Origin: Actinomycetota bacterium
Lineage (GTDB): Bacteria > Actinomycetota > Acidimicrobiia > Acidimicrobiales > Ilumatobacteraceae
Assembly: GCA_009703055.1 (NCBI GenBank)
Contig: WLGW01000004.1
Coordinates: forward strand, 1 to 48,230
Reading direction: 5' to 3'
Length of the DNA stretch: 48,230 nucleotides
The notes under the pieces were generated by a model. That model ran no database searches and was not told the origin of the DNA. It saw nothing but the letters and a program-made list of their open reading frames with translations. A program made the position numbers and the translations under genes. Numbering within the stretch: the stretch's first letter is position 1; each line of letters begins with the position of its first letter. Positions 17,026-26,543 of this stretch are shown here, in pieces.

Positions 17026-18219
17026 CTAGAGAAAAACACCGACAACCTCTGCAACAACTTTTGATTTCATCACCAGATCAACGACAGCTTCTGGTGTGAA
17101 CTGCATCTCTTCTGCCACAACATCACGTATTGCAACAAGGTCAGATTCATGACGGACCAACTTCACGTTTGTCCATTGGTTGTTCCAACCATTGATTTCC
17201 GATGCAATCTCCAAGTTCCACGGAGAACCGGGAAGAACGACTGTGGAGAGACGGAAGTAATCCGGCTGCCCATCGAGTCCCTTCACGATTTCCACCGCAA
17301 CATCGGTCCCCTCGAAATGACAATTCACAATCGGGCTCCACCCGATGCGCTCATCTTTGTCAACATCAATCTCATTCTCAGACAGAGTGTGCACCAACGC
17401 ACTGCGATATTGATGCACGGTTTCATTGCCTAATTCAATGCGCACTCCCCAATGAATGCCGTCAAGAAAGGCAATATTTGGGGTCTCATCAGAAAAACAC
17501 AACTTCACTGATTCATTTCCATATGTATCTGAATAAAACAGTTCACGCGGGAGTGCACTGGGGTACGAGGAGAAAGTTCTCGGAGTTGCGCCCTCTGCAA
17601 TGATCGAGACTGAAATCGTAGGACCTCCGAAACTTGACCAATCGCGCTTTGCAATCAGCAATCCGTCTGCAAAAGAAAAGTCAACGAACGGAAGTGGTTC
17701 CTCCTGGTGGTCAAAATCAATTGTCACGGGAAACATCAGATGGGAGTGGCCCAACTGTTGAAGTTCGGCGACATCAACTGTGATGTAGGAAATAGCTGCG
17801 AAGGAAAGATCAATGGGTGCGATGTCTTGCTCTGGAAGATCTAATTCAACATTGAGCAAACCATTGGCAAGCTCAATTTTCCCTTTTTTGAAATCAACAC
17901 GGACAACAGTGGGAAAAACTTCAGGGAAAACATTGGTGACGAATTCCAACACGTTGATGGGAAGAGTGAGATAGCCCTCTCTCGGTCCACCATCTCGCTC
18001 GAATTCACGAAACCCTGTGATGTTCTGCTCCCGCATCACCCACCGACGAGTCGTGTCACCGAACTGCAGCTGGAATCGGAAACCCATCCAAGGGTCTGGT
18101 GCGTAGCGAACCGCCAACTCCAAAATGTTCTTTGCCTCCTCATGGGAGATCTCGAAAGTGAACTTCTCAGGTAGCCCAGCGGGATTATTGACAGCAGTAA
18201 TGGAGGAAGAATCAGACAT
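17026..18219 (-). CDS. Clamp-like plus YbjN-like protein (paralogue A), unknown function
   Basis: A 397-residue soluble protein, the longer-spaced sister of 15164-16369. Residues 17-138 look like a first clamp-type unit (FTFEISHEEAKNILELAVRY, then GYLTLPINVLEFVTNVFPEV and VVRVDFKKGKIELANGLLNV ending in LDLPE). Residues 145-265 form a second unit (FVDFSFADGLLIAKRDW, then SVKLCFSDETPNIAFLDGIH and WGVRIELG). The C-terminal 100 residues, with FRLSTVVLPG, ASEINGWNNQWTNVKLVRHE and FTPEAVVDLVMKS, fit the YbjN-like domain well, a fold shared with type III secretion chaperones. No Shine-Dalgarno or good -10 box was seen, so the start (MSDSSSITAV) is the first reasonable ATG. It is separated from the coupled pair by 249 bases. 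Function unknown; the C-terminal assignment is firmer than the clamp reading. Confidence 0.5.
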   Translation of the reverse strand: MSDSSSITAVNNPAGLPEKFTFEISHEEAKNILELAVRYAPDPWMGFRFQLQFGDTTRRWVMREQNITGFREFERDGGPREGYLTLPINVLEFVTNVFPEVFPTVVRVDFKKGKIELANGLLNVELDLPEQDIAPIDLSFAAISYITVDVAELQQLGHSHLMFPVTIDFDHQEEPLPFVDFSFADGLLIAKRDWSSFGGPTISVSIIAEGATPRTFSSYPSALPRELFYSDTYGNESVKLCFSDETPNIAFLDGIHWGVRIELGNETVHQYRSALVHTLSENEIDVDKDERIGWSPIVNCHFEGTDVAVEIVKGLDGQPDYFRLSTVVLPGSPWNLEIASEINGWNNQWTNVKLVRHESDLVAIRDVVAEEMQFTPEAVVDLVMKSKVVAEVVGVFL

Positions 18220-18249
18220 TGGATTCGCATCTTGACAAAGGGGTGCAAC

Positions 18250-18264
18250 AGGGTTTGAAACCCT
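18250..18264. repeat. Perfect palindrome upstream of paralogue A
   Basis: AGGGTTT-G-AAACCCT lies 31 bases before the start of the 17026-18219 gene and 48 bases past the ilvD stop. It fits an operator for the former. A GGCCGGCC palindrome lies nearby at 18291-18298. Confidence 0.45.
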
Positions 18265-18311
18265 TATCCAGCTTGGATTTTCTTCAGTAGGGCCGGCCAG
18301 CAGCCGACTAT

Positions 18312-20021
18312 TTATGCAGACGGGTTTGTAATGGCGCCCTTGTCGGCACCTTGCACCAGCATCGCGAACTTTGCGAGTACTCCAGTTGTGTAACGCGGTG
18401 GGTTTGGCTTCCAGCCAACCTTGCGCTTTTCCAACTCAGCAGCATCAACGAGAAGGTCAAGAGACTTCGTGGGCACATCGATTCGGATGATGTCGCCTTC
18501 GTTCACGAACGCAATCGGTCCACCATCAACAGCTTCTGGAGCAACGTGACCAATGCAGAAGCCCCACGTACCGCCCGAGAATCGACCGTCAGTAATGAGA
18601 GCAACTGTGGCACCTAAGCCTGCACCCTTCAATGCGGCAGTGACTGCCAACATCTCACGCATGCCAGGTCCGCCCTTCGGGCCTTCATACCGAATCACAA
18701 TCACGTCACCGTGCTTGATCTCACCGGTCATAATTGCGTCCATTGCGCCGTCTTCACCATCAAAGACTCGTGCAGGACCTTCGAACTGCAACTGATCTTT
18801 TGTGAGACCAGCAACCTTCACCACACTTCCGTTTGGCGCAAGTGAACCAGTAAGAATGTTGATGCCACCTTCGGTGTGAATCGGATTGCTGAGCGGATGC
18901 ACCACGTCACCGTCTGGTTGAGGTGGATTGATGTCGGCCAGATTCTCAGCCATCGTCTTGCCAGTACATGTCATGACGTCGCCGTGCAAAAGACCTGCAT
19001 CAAGAAGGTGCTTCAACACAACAGGAACTCCACCAATGCGGTGAATGTCTGTCATGTGGTACTTGCCGCCTGGCTTTGTGTCTGCAATGTGCGGCACTTT
19101 GTCAGCGATGCGGTTGAAGTCTTCCAACTCCAAATCGACACCTGCTTCATGCGCAATCGCCAACAAGTGGAGCACTGCGTTTGTGCTTCCGCCGAGTGCA
19201 CTCAAGATTGCAATTGCATTCTCAAATGCTTTTTTCGTCATGATGTCGCGCGGACGAATACCGAGGCGCAACAAGTTGACAACAGCTGCACCAGCGCGAC
19301 GCGCATCATCTTCACGTGATTTATCAACTGCAGGCGCAGACGCCGAACCAGGAAGACTCATGCCGAGTGCTTCAGCGATTGACGACATCGTGTTCGCTGT
19401 GAACATGCCGCCACATGCACCTTCGCCAGGGCATGCAGACTTTTCAATCTCCGTCAACTCTTCTTGAGTCATTGTTCCAGCAGCAACTGCGCCAATTGCC
19501 TCAAAGACTGTGGTGATGTCAATGTTTGCCCCATCGTGATGACCAGGCATCGTTGATCCGTTATACACAAAAACACTGGAGAGGTTGAGTCGAGCAGCTG
19601 CCATCAACATGGCCGGGATGCTCTTGTCGCATCCAGCGAATCCGATGAAGCCGTCGAAGCGTTCGCCGTGAATCACTGTTTCAACAGAGTCAGTGATCAC
19701 TTCGCGAGAAACAAGAGAAGCACGCATACCTTCGTGCCCCATACTGATGCCGTCCGAAACGGTGATGGTGCCGAACTCCAGCGCAATGCCTCCGGCAGTG
19801 CGGACGCCTTCCTTGGCTTTATCCGCGAGTCGACGCAACGTCATGTTGCATGGCGTCACTTCATTCCATGCGTTTGCCAAACCAATCTGAGGCTTTTGCC
19901 AGTCATCATCAGTGAGGCCCACTGCTCGCAGCATTGCTCGGGCTGCGGCCTTCTGGTTGCCGTCTGTGACGTCGCGGCTGCGGGGTTTGATGTCGATGGG
20001 GGTGCCGTCAGAAAAGGACAT
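18312..20021 (-). CDS. ilvD: Dihydroxy-acid dehydratase
   Basis: Iron-sulfur enzyme that dehydrates dihydroxy-isovalerate and dihydroxy-methylvalerate, the third common step of branched-chain amino acid synthesis. The 569 residues match the IlvD group rather than the sugar-acid Edd group. Signatures: [20 protein letters not shown] (first cluster cysteine), [20 protein letters not shown] (second cysteine), [18 protein letters not shown] (third cysteine), [19 protein letters not shown] and [21 protein letters not shown] choose the ATG at 20021 ([16 protein letters not shown]). TACCGT seven bases before it suggests a leaderless message; the 18-residue in-frame extension is not needed. It stands apart from ilvBNC, separated by about 7.5 kb. 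Confidence 0.97.
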   Translation of the reverse strand: MSFSDGTPIDIKPRSRDVTDGNQKAAARAMLRAVGLTDDDWQKPQIGLANAWNEVTPCNMTLRRLADKAKEGVRTAGGIALEFGTITVSDGISMGHEGMRASLVSREVITDSVETVIHGERFDGFIGFAGCDKSIPAMLMAAARLNLSSVFVYNGSTMPGHHDGANIDITTVFEAIGAVAAGTMTQEELTEIEKSACPGEGACGGMFTANTMSSIAEALGMSLPGSASAPAVDKSREDDARRAGAAVVNLLRLGIRPRDIMTKKAFENAIAILSALGGSTNAVLHLLAIAHEAGVDLELEDFNRIADKVPHIADTKPGGKYHMTDIHRIGGVPVVLKHLLDAGLLHGDVMTCTGKTMAENLADINPPQPDGDVVHPLSNPIHTEGGINILTGSLAPNGSVVKVAGLTKDQLQFEGPARVFDGEDGAMDAIMTGEIKHGDVIVIRYEGPKGGPGMREMLAVTAALKGAGLGATVALITDGRFSGGTWGFCIGHVAPEAVDGGPIAFVNEGDIIRIDVPTKSLDLLVDAAELEKRKVGWKPNPPRYTTGVLAKFAMLVQGADKGAITNPSA

Positions 20022-20028
20022 AAGAGCA

Positions 20029-20034
20029 ACGGTA
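20029..20034 (-). promoter_or_regulatory. -10 box of ilvD (leaderless layout)
   Basis: TACCGT on the minus strand, seven bases before the ATG at 20021. Confidence 0.4.
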
Positions 20035-20081
20035 CTCCCGAGGTCAAGTCGCCCATGGAGAATCGGGGGTTGCAATCGTTG

Positions 20082-20122
20082 TTAGGTGCACCTATCATCA
20101 AGGTTGTTAGGAAGACCTAACA
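20082..20122 (+). promoter_or_regulatory. Two TTAGG/CCTAA palindromes before the iron transporter
   Basis: TTAGG-TGCA-CCTA (20082-20094, with the perfect 12-base palindrome TAGGTGCACCTA) and TGTTAGG-AAGA-CCTAACA (20105-20122) repeat with a 25-base offset. They end just before the CGGAGG ribosome-binding site of the binding-protein gene. Half-sites TTAGG and CCTAA are those of DtxR/IdeR iron regulators, but the four-base spacing differs from the classic 19-base box. Iron-dependent repression is inferred. Confidence 0.55.
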
Positions 20123-20135
20123 CACGGAGGCACTC

Positions 20136-21167
20136 ATGAAATCTCTTCAGAAGAAAATTGCAGCGGTCACAGCGCTCATTCTCATCACCTCTGCCTGTGG
20201 CAGTTCCAGTTCAAGTTCAGACACCACAGAACAGGCGGCTGATACCAAGCTCACCGTTTACTCCGGTCGTAGTGAAGAACTTGTGAAAGACCTCTTCACT
20301 GCTTTCACAACCGAGACTGGCATCACGGTCGATGCTCGCTATGGCGACAGCGGAGAGATGGCAGCTCTCTTGATGACTGAGGGTTCGTCCAGTCCTGCCG
20401 ATGTCTTCTACTCACAAGATGCAGGCGCGCTCGGCGCCGTGGAGAACATGTTTGCTGCACTTCCCGAGCAGACTCTGTCCACTGTTGATTCGAAGTACTC
20501 CGCCAAGAGTGGCAAGTGGGTGGGCATTACCGGACGTGTCCGTGTTGTTGTCTACAACCCATCACTCGCTCCCACTCCACCCAGCACCATTGATGGACTT
20601 CTTGATTCGCAGTGGTCGGGCAAGATCGGATTCGCTCCAACCAATGCTTCATGGCAATCGTTCGTGACTGCACTGCGAGTTCTTCGCGGTGAAGAAGCAG
20701 CGGAGAAGTGGCTGACAGCATTTGCGAAGAACAAGCCTGTGGCATTTGAGAAGAACAGTGCTGTACGAGATGCAGTCAATGAAGGCGAAGTAAGCCTTGG
20801 ACTTGTCAACCATTACTACTTGCTTGAAAAGATCGCTGCCGAAGGTGCTTCCGCCGTGAAGGCAAAGAACCAGTACATGGCAGCTGGCGATGTTGGCGGA
20901 TTGGTGAACATCTCAGGTGCAGGAATTCTTTCCTCAGCCAAGCACTCGAATGCTGCTCAGAAGTTCATTGACTTCTTACAGAGCGAAACAGCGGCCGAGT
21001 ACTTCAGAACAAGAACATGGGAGTACGTCTTGACAAAGGGTGCTTCTCAAGCAGAAGGCTTACCAGTCTTCTCTGAACTCAATGCACCCTCCATTGACCT
21101 CTCCGACCTGAAGTCAGTCGACGTGACACAAGAGTTGCTGCAGAAGGTTGGCTTGCTCACGAAGTGA
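20136..21167 (+). CDS. fbpA: Iron(III) ABC transporter substrate-binding lipoprotein
   Basis: A 343-residue periplasmic-type binding protein of the FbpA/FutA/AfuA class that captures ferric iron outside the membrane. It has a lipoprotein signal peptide with lipobox LITSAC and Cys21, then a Ser-rich linker. The mature part has LTVYSGRSEELVKDLFTAF, VDARYGDSGEMAALLMTEG, ADVFYSQDAGALGAVE, WVGITGRVRVVVYNP, and VNHYYLLEKIA, whose adjacent tyrosines are typical iron ligands. A strong CGGAGG sits five bases before the ATG. First gene of a three-gene importer, after the TTAGG palindromes. Lgt and Lnt elsewhere in the window would lipidate it. Thiamine and other solutes use related proteins, so iron specificity rests on the tyrosines and the operator. 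Confidence 0.9.
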   Translation: MKSLQKKIAAVTALILITSACGSSSSSSDTTEQAADTKLTVYSGRSEELVKDLFTAFTTETGITVDARYGDSGEMAALLMTEGSSSPADVFYSQDAGALGAVENMFAALPEQTLSTVDSKYSAKSGKWVGITGRVRVVVYNPSLAPTPPSTIDGLLDSQWSGKIGFAPTNASWQSFVTALRVLRGEEAAEKWLTAFAKNKPVAFEKNSAVRDAVNEGEVSLGLVNHYYLLEKIAAEGASAVKAKNQYMAAGDVGGLVNISGAGILSSAKHSNAAQKFIDFLQSETAAEYFRTRTWEYVLTKGASQAEGLPVFSELNAPSIDLSDLKSVDVTQELLQKVGLLTK

Positions 21168-21189
21168 GTGGCCAAAACGAACACAAAAC

Positions 21190-22716
21190 ATGCGACAAAC
21201 GCGAGCCTCACTGATCCCTTTGGGTCTCGCGTTTGTCGCTGCTTTCATTTCTCTTGTCCCACTCTGGTACCTCGTTACGCAATCGCTCTCTCAGGGCATA
21301 CAACCATTTCTCGATGAGGTATTCCAAGAGCGAACACTTACTCTGATTATTCGCAGCACAGTTCTTGTCGCTGCGGTGACATTGATGAGTGCCATTATCG
21401 GAACCTTTACGGCGTGGGTGATTACGTTGTCTGGAGTACGAGGGCGACTGATTCTCACAATCGTTTTCTCACTTCCACTCGCGATCCCCTCCTACCTGTC
21501 TGCTTTTGCATGGATTTCCTGGAAGCCAGAGATTTCGGGCTTCATTGGTTCATTCATCGTTCTGACGTTTGCGTGTTATCCGTATGTCATGCTCCCCGTG
21601 TCTGCAGCAATGAGCAGACTCGACCCAGTCCATGAAGACATTGCCCGCACGATGGGACGTTCTTCGTTTCAGATTTTTGGTGAAGTGGTGTTGCCACAAC
21701 TACGTCGCTCCATTACGTCGGGATCACTCCTCGTTGCTCTCTATGCCTTTAGCGACTTCGGTGCAGTCGCCGCAATGCGCCATGAAGTGTTCACATGGGT
21801 GATTTATGGGGCATACCGTGCGGGCTTTAACCCAACGCGCGCAGCATCACTCTCCATCGTTTTGATCCTCGCGGCACTTGCATTAACGTACGCCGAATCC
21901 ATCTCACGCGGACGCGATGATTCCGCAAAGAAAGCAACAACGGCTCGACGTCGTCGTCGAAATACATCATGGCCGCTCGCGCTGCTCACATCAGTAGGAA
22001 CGCTTGCCATCGTTATCCCTGGTGTAGTCATTCCGGTTGCCAACATCGCTTCGTGGCTCGGACGCAGCTCGACGCGTTCCATTGACTGGGGTTCCGTGTG
22101 GAGCGCAACAGGACAGTCCTTCTTGAATGGCAGTGTCACTGCAATTGTGACGTTGCTGTTAGCCATCCCCGTTGCATGGAGTGCAGTTCGCCTCACAGGG
22201 CGTCTCGCCAACATTCCTGAACGGTTGACCTACATCACTCATGCACTTCCCGGAATCGTTGTTGCGATCTCGGTTGTGTACGTGGGAATTCGAGTCGCAC
22301 GGCCGTGGTATCAGGAATTTCCACTTCTTATCTTTGGGCAAGTCATCATCTTCTTGCCTGTAATGGTTGCTTCCTTACGTGCTGCCTTTGAAAAGACTCC
22401 CGTTTCACTTGAAGAGGTTGCGCACAGTTTGGGAGTAGGAAAGATCTCCACATTGCTCCGCGTCGCACTTCCCATTGCAATGCCCGGAATCCTGGCCGGC
22501 TCTGCACTTTCCATGCTGGCTGCAGTGAAAGAACTGCCCGTCACACTCCTCTTGAGACCCACTGGCATGGACACACTCTCCACCAAGATCTGGGACTTCA
22601 GTACGATTTCTGACTATGCCTCAGTGGGCCCCTACGCAATCGCAATGCTGATACTTGCTGCACTTCCCACTGCACTTCTTGGCACACTGTCCGTTATGAA
22701 AGATGCGTCTTCATGA
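21190..22716 (+). CDS. fbpB: Iron(III) ABC transporter permease, two fused domains
   Basis: A 508-residue integral membrane protein that forms the whole transport channel by duplication of the binding-protein-dependent permease domain. About twelve membrane segments are predicted. Each half has the EAA-type loop that contacts the ATPase: EDIARTMGRSSFQIFGEVVL in the first half and EEVAHSLGVGKISTLLRVAL in the second. A basic linker (KKATTARRRRRN) separates the halves. The start is likely the ATG at 21190 (MRQTRASLIPLG), 22 bases after the fbpA stop; a TTG at 21148 would overlap fbpA. No Shine-Dalgarno is evident. The stop overlaps the fbpC start (ATGA). Confidence 0.92.
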   Translation: MRQTRASLIPLGLAFVAAFISLVPLWYLVTQSLSQGIQPFLDEVFQERTLTLIIRSTVLVAAVTLMSAIIGTFTAWVITLSGVRGRLILTIVFSLPLAIPSYLSAFAWISWKPEISGFIGSFIVLTFACYPYVMLPVSAAMSRLDPVHEDIARTMGRSSFQIFGEVVLPQLRRSITSGSLLVALYAFSDFGAVAAMRHEVFTWVIYGAYRAGFNPTRAASLSIVLILAALALTYAESISRGRDDSAKKATTARRRRRNTSWPLALLTSVGTLAIVIPGVVIPVANIASWLGRSSTRSIDWGSVWSATGQSFLNGSVTAIVTLLLAIPVAWSAVRLTGRLANIPERLTYITHALPGIVVAISVVYVGIRVARPWYQEFPLLIFGQVIIFLPVMVASLRAAFEKTPVSLEEVAHSLGVGKISTLLRVALPIAMPGILAGSALSMLAAVKELPVTLLLRPTGMDTLSTKIWDFSTISDYASVGPYAIAMLILAALPTALLGTLSVMKDASS

Positions 22717-23768
22717 GTGACTCTCCTGCTCTTGAACTGAACAACGTCTCCCATTACTTCGCTGACACTCGCGTATTGCATGACATCAATCTGCAGGTGC
22801 AACACGGAAGCATCACAGCACTGCTCGGACCTTCTGGTGGAGGCAAGACCACACTCCTTCGCATCATTGCCGGACTTGAACGCCCTCAGCACGGCACAGT
22901 GCGTATCGATGATGTTGTCGTTGCCGACGAAAAGACATGGGTTCCGGCCCATGAGCGAGGTGTCGCACTTGTTCCACAAGAAGGCGCGCTCTTTCCTCAT
23001 CTCACCGTTGCAGAAAACGTGGCATTTGGACTGAAGAAGCGACGCTCTCCTGCTGTGAAGAATCGCGTTGCAGAGATGCTTGAACTCGTGGGGCTCCCAC
23101 AATCTGGCAACGTCCGACCTTCTGAGTTATCAGGCGGCATGCAACAACGCGTTGCACTTGCACGTGCTCTAGCGACACAGCCCACTTTGGTTCTTCTCGA
23201 TGAACCCTTCTCCGCACTCGACGCGGGCCTTCGTGAGTCATTGCGAGATCAAGTCGTCGACATTCTTCGAGCAGCTTCGGCAACCGCTATCTGGGTGACC
23301 CACGACCAAGACGAGGCGCTATCTATTGCTGACTCTGTTGCGGTTCTTCTCAACGGCCGCATCGCCCAGAAATCAGACCCTGTCAGTGTGTACCGAACAC
23401 CGCAGTCAACTGAAGTTGCGCATTTCATCGGTGAGACTGTTCCCTTCGAAGGGTCGGTCTTGGGAGACAGCGAATCCGTTCAGTCACGATTTGGACAGAT
23501 TGGGTTGCTACAACCACATCAACCAGGACCAGCGACAATTCTGATTCGTCCTGAGCAGTTTGAGATTGTTGCCGCAGATAGTGCCGAAGCAACTGTTGTC
23601 GGCGAAGTGACTGCAACTCGTTACTTCGGCCATGACGGCACAGTTGAAGTTCAGTTCTCTGATGGAGTTGTCGCAACAGTTCGACTACACGCACGACTTC
23701 TTCCCGACGTGGGATCAACAGTCGGAGTCATCGTGAACGGACGCGTACTGGCTTTCCAGCCGTCGTAG
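22713..23768 (+). CDS. fbpC: Iron(III) ABC transporter ATP-binding protein
   Basis: A 351-residue ATPase that powers the FbpAB importer. Walker A GPSGGGKT is at 39-46, the Q-loop is in ALVPQEGALFPHLTVAENVA, the ABC signature is LSGGMQQRVALARAL, Walker B is LVLLDEPFSALD and the switch histidine lies in WVTHDQDEALSIAD. The C-terminal 100 residues form a TOBE-type regulatory domain (ILIRPEQFEIVAADSAE, TATRYFGHDGTVEVQF). Translation is coupled to fbpB by an ATGA overlap. The stop is two bases from that of the convergent acyl-CoA dehydrogenase gene, with no room for a separate terminator. Confidence 0.94.
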   Translation: MSDSPALELNNVSHYFADTRVLHDINLQVQHGSITALLGPSGGGKTTLLRIIAGLERPQHGTVRIDDVVVADEKTWVPAHERGVALVPQEGALFPHLTVAENVAFGLKKRRSPAVKNRVAEMLELVGLPQSGNVRPSELSGGMQQRVALARALATQPTLVLLDEPFSALDAGLRESLRDQVVDILRAASATAIWVTHDQDEALSIADSVAVLLNGRIAQKSDPVSVYRTPQSTEVAHFIGETVPFEGSVLGDSESVQSRFGQIGLLQPHQPGPATILIRPEQFEIVAADSAEATVVGEVTATRYFGHDGTVEVQFSDGVVATVRLHARLLPDVGSTVGVIVNGRVLAFQPS

Positions 23769-23770
23769 TC

Positions 23771-25027
23771 CTATCGACGATCTTTAGATCCACCGAAACC
23801 AAAGAGATTGCTCGCAACCTTGCGCATCTGAATCTCTTCGGAGCCTTCCGTAATTCGGTAACGACGGTGATGTCGATAGATGTGCTCAAACGGCATATGG
23901 CGGCTGTACCCCACCCCACCACATGTCTGCATCGCGCGGTCCGCGGCATCACACGCAAGTCGGTTCGCGCGGTAGTTACACATCGCTACAAGGTGAGTGA
24001 CCTCCATGTGATGTTTGTGATCAAGCATCCATGCGGTGTATCGAATCATCTGGCGCAACATTGCGGCTTCGGTATGAAGCTCCACTAATGGGAATTGAAT
24101 GCCCTGATTCGTACTGAGTTTCTTGCCCCACGTGATGCGTTCGTTTGAATACTTCACTGCTTCATCGATACAGAACTGCGCGGCGCCTAATGAACTTGCT
24201 GCCTGACGAATGCGATTCTCATGAACAAAATGTTGTGCAAGAGCAAGACCTTCTTCAAGTGGACCGAACACTGCATCGGCGCCAACACGAACATCAGTCA
24301 GGCTGACCTCTGCATGATCGGTGGGCATGTTGAATGTCCACCAGAAGAACTCCACTTTGAAACCAGGTGCATCAGTGGGCACAAGGAACGCGGTGATTCC
24401 CTTTGCGTCACCCTTGTTGCCGCTGGTGCGAGCAAAGATGATGTCGTGCGTGGCGTGGTGCAAACCACTGTTCCAGCGCTTCATGCCATTGATGACCCAC
24501 TCGTCGCCATCGCGATATGCGGTGGTTTCTAAATTCGTGGCATCACTGCCGTGATCAGGTTCTGTCAGACCAAACGCGAGGCGCTTTGTTCCATTGAGGA
24601 AACCAGGCATCCAATTCTTCTTCTGTTCTTCGGTACCGAAATCACGCATCATCAGAACTGTCGGGAAATTACCCACAATGCTGCTCTCATTTTGTAAGTC
24701 GTTATGAAGTCCAAGACCTTTGCTCGCGAGATGTTCGCGAATAATTGCCATCGTGAGATTGCTTGCACTCTTGCCACCGAACTCTTCAGGCAGTGCAAGT
24801 CGCAACCAACCAGCTTTGTCTGCACGTGCACGCATCTCGCGTAACAACGCTTCCCAATCAGCCGTGGGAACGCCGTCATTTTCAAAGTCGGTTCGTGACC
24901 ATTCGCGACGATGATCAAAGAATCGCTCGTTATCGTCCTGAGCCTGCAATGGCTTGATTTCTGCATCGATGAACGCATCAATCTTGTTGAGGGTGTCCTG
25001 AATCTCTTGCGGTACGGCGAAGTCCAT
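23771..25027 (-). CDS. Acyl-CoA dehydrogenase family protein
   Basis: A 418-residue FAD enzyme that introduces the alpha-beta double bond in acyl-CoA thioesters. It is slightly longer than the classic short-chain forms. Signatures: an N-terminal helical domain with LRLALPEEFGGKSASNLTMA, the middle beta domain with LAFGLTEPDHGSDATNLET and INGMKRWNSG, and the C-terminal helical domain with CGGVGYSRHMPFEHIYR followed by HHRRYRITEGSEEIQMRKVA; the glutamate of TEGSEEIQ is in the catalytic position. Substrate chain length cannot be told. A TACTCT box six bases before the ATG suggests a leaderless message, and a double TGAGTGCT repeat overlies the -35 region. The gene may work with the enoyl-CoA hydratase at 28351-29154. 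Confidence 0.93.
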   Translation of the reverse strand: MDFAVPQEIQDTLNKIDAFIDAEIKPLQAQDDNERFFDHRREWSRTDFENDGVPTADWEALLREMRARADKAGWLRLALPEEFGGKSASNLTMAIIREHLASKGLGLHNDLQNESSIVGNFPTVLMMRDFGTEEQKKNWMPGFLNGTKRLAFGLTEPDHGSDATNLETTAYRDGDEWVINGMKRWNSGLHHATHDIIFARTSGNKGDAKGITAFLVPTDAPGFKVEFFWWTFNMPTDHAEVSLTDVRVGADAVFGPLEEGLALAQHFVHENRIRQAASSLGAAQFCIDEAVKYSNERITWGKKLSTNQGIQFPLVELHTEAAMLRQMIRYTAWMLDHKHHMEVTHLVAMCNYRANRLACDAADRAMQTCGGVGYSRHMPFEHIYRHHRRYRITEGSEEIQMRKVASNLFGFGGSKDRR

Positions 25028-25033
25028 ACGCGA

Positions 25034-25073
25034 AGAGTACGCCCCTTCTCTTGAGTGCTAATTACTGAGTGCT
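25034..25073 (-). promoter_or_regulatory. Promoter of the acyl-CoA dehydrogenase gene with direct repeats
   Basis: On the minus strand, TACTCT (25039-25034) lies six bases before the ATG. Upstream, AGCACTCA occurs twice with a 14-base period (plus-strand TGAGTGCT at 25052-25059 and 25066-25073), covering the -35 region and reaching the gatB stop. The repeats resemble an activator or repressor site. Confidence 0.45.
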
Positions 25074-26543
25074 CTACCCGCGGCGGGATTGCATGATGGC
25101 GGAAACGACCTTGCCGTCCGCCTTGCCCTTGCTGGCTTTCATGATGCGGCCCACGATGGCGCCGGCAGCTTTTTCTTCTCCAGCGCAGTATTTCGCCCAT
25201 GCATCGGGGTCTGCAGCAATGGCTTCATCGACCATGGCTTCAACAGCAGACGTATCCATCGCTTCAAAGCCCTTTGCAGCAGCAATCGCAGCGGCGTCGC
25301 CACCACCGTTGGCAACAATTTCCGCGAGCACTGTCTTTGCCTGAGTCGCCGACAACTTGTTGTCGCGCTCGAGAATCGTGAGAGCTGCAATATCTGCCGC
25401 GGGAACAGCCGGCGATGCACCTGCTTCGGCGAATGCCTGCGTGACATAGATAAGAGCCTTCACAGGATCTCCACCTGCATCAATAACAGCTTTGACGTAC
25501 TCATGCTGACCACGCTCAACGGCAACAACAACTGCTTCACTGCGAGCGTCGTACCCAGTGAGTTCGTGCAACATGGCCCGACGAGCTGCAGGCAAAGGGG
25601 GCAGTGCTGCGCGCACTTCTTCAATCCATTCTTGTGATGGATCTACCGTGACAAGGTCTGGCTCAGGGAAATATCTGTAATCATCAGCATCTTCTTTCGT
25701 GCGCAATGTATGCGTACGACCTTCTGCATCATCCCAGTGACGTGTCTCTTGGCGAATGACTCCACCTGAATCTATGATGTCAATCTGACGACGTGCCTCG
25801 TAATCAATCGCACGGCCAAGCGCACGAATGGAGTTCACGTTCTTGATTTCACAGCGCGTTCCGAAGGGAGTACCTGGTTTGTGTACCGACACGTTTGCAT
25901 CGCAACGCATCGAGCCTTCTTCCATTTTCGCGTCAGACGCACCAATGGCTTCAAGAATTGAACGCAACTCTGAAACGTATTCGCGTGCTTGTTCGCTGGT
26001 GCGCATGTCGGGACGCGACACGATTTCCACCAGAGGAACACCGGCACGGTTGAAGTCCATCAGTGAGTAATCACTGCCGTGAATACGTCCTGTTGCACCA
26101 CCGACGTGCGTGCTCTTCCCTGTGTCTTCTTCAAGATGCGCGCGCTCGACACCAATGACAACACCACTGGGCAGTTCCAAGTGTCCGTCTGCATTCAGAG
26201 GCAAGTCGTACTGACTGATTTGGTACGCCTTTGGCTGATCGGGATAGAAGTAGTTCTTGCGGTGGAAGATGCATTTTTGAATACGGCAATTAAGTGCAAG
26301 GCCGATGCGCATTGCAAGCTCAACCGCTTTCTTGTTCAACACTGGCAATGCACCAGGCAAACCAAGCGTGACAGGGTCAATGTTGATATTGGGTTCATCA
26401 CCAAAACGGTTCGGTGAACCACTGAACAACTTTGTGGCCGTTGCAAGTTCAACGTGCACCTCAAGGCCAACAACCATCTCCCAACCGCCGGGCAGCATCT
26501 GCTCTGGCGTTGCAACGATGGAACTAAGTGGACTGTCGCTCAT
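25074..26543 (-). CDS. gatB: Aspartyl/glutamyl-tRNA amidotransferase subunit B
   Basis: Subunit of the GatCAB complex that converts misacylated Glu-tRNA(Gln) and Asp-tRNA(Asn) to Gln- and Asn-tRNA. GatB carries the ATP-dependent kinase centre and binds the tRNA. The 489 residues include [20 protein letters not shown], the metal-binding region [20 protein letters not shown] and [25 protein letters not shown], the FPEPDL motif, and a helical plus YqeY-like tail ending [14 protein letters not shown]. The ATG at 26543 overlaps the gatA stop (ATGA); a 58-residue upstream extension inside gatA is rejected. Last gene of gatC-gatA-gatB. Confidence 0.97.
   Translation of the reverse strand: MSDSPLSSIVATPEQMLPGGWEMVVGLEVHVELATATKLFSGSPNRFGDEPNINIDPVTLGLPGALPVLNKKAVELAMRIGLALNCRIQKCIFHRKNYFYPDQPKAYQISQYDLPLNADGHLELPSGVVIGVERAHLEEDTGKSTHVGGATGRIHGSDYSLMDFNRAGVPLVEIVSRPDMRTSEQAREYVSELRSILEAIGASDAKMEEGSMRCDANVSVHKPGTPFGTRCEIKNVNSIRALGRAIDYEARRQIDIIDSGGVIRQETRHWDDAEGRTHTLRTKEDADDYRYFPEPDLVTVDPSQEWIEEVRAALPPLPAARRAMLHELTGYDARSEAVVVAVERGQHEYVKAVIDAGGDPVKALIYVTQAFAEAGASPAVPAADIAALTILERDNKLSATQAKTVLAEIVANGGGDAAAIAAAKGFEAMDTSAVEAMVDEAIAADPDAWAKYCAGEEKAAGAIVGRIMKASKGKADGKVVSAIMQSRRG

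Noticed and set aside
25050-25075. A CIRCE-like heat-shock element (TTAGCACTC ... GAGTGCTAA) before the acyl-CoA dehydrogenase gene.
   Set aside because: The two GAGTGCT units point the same way; CIRCE needs an inverted pair with a nine-base spacer.
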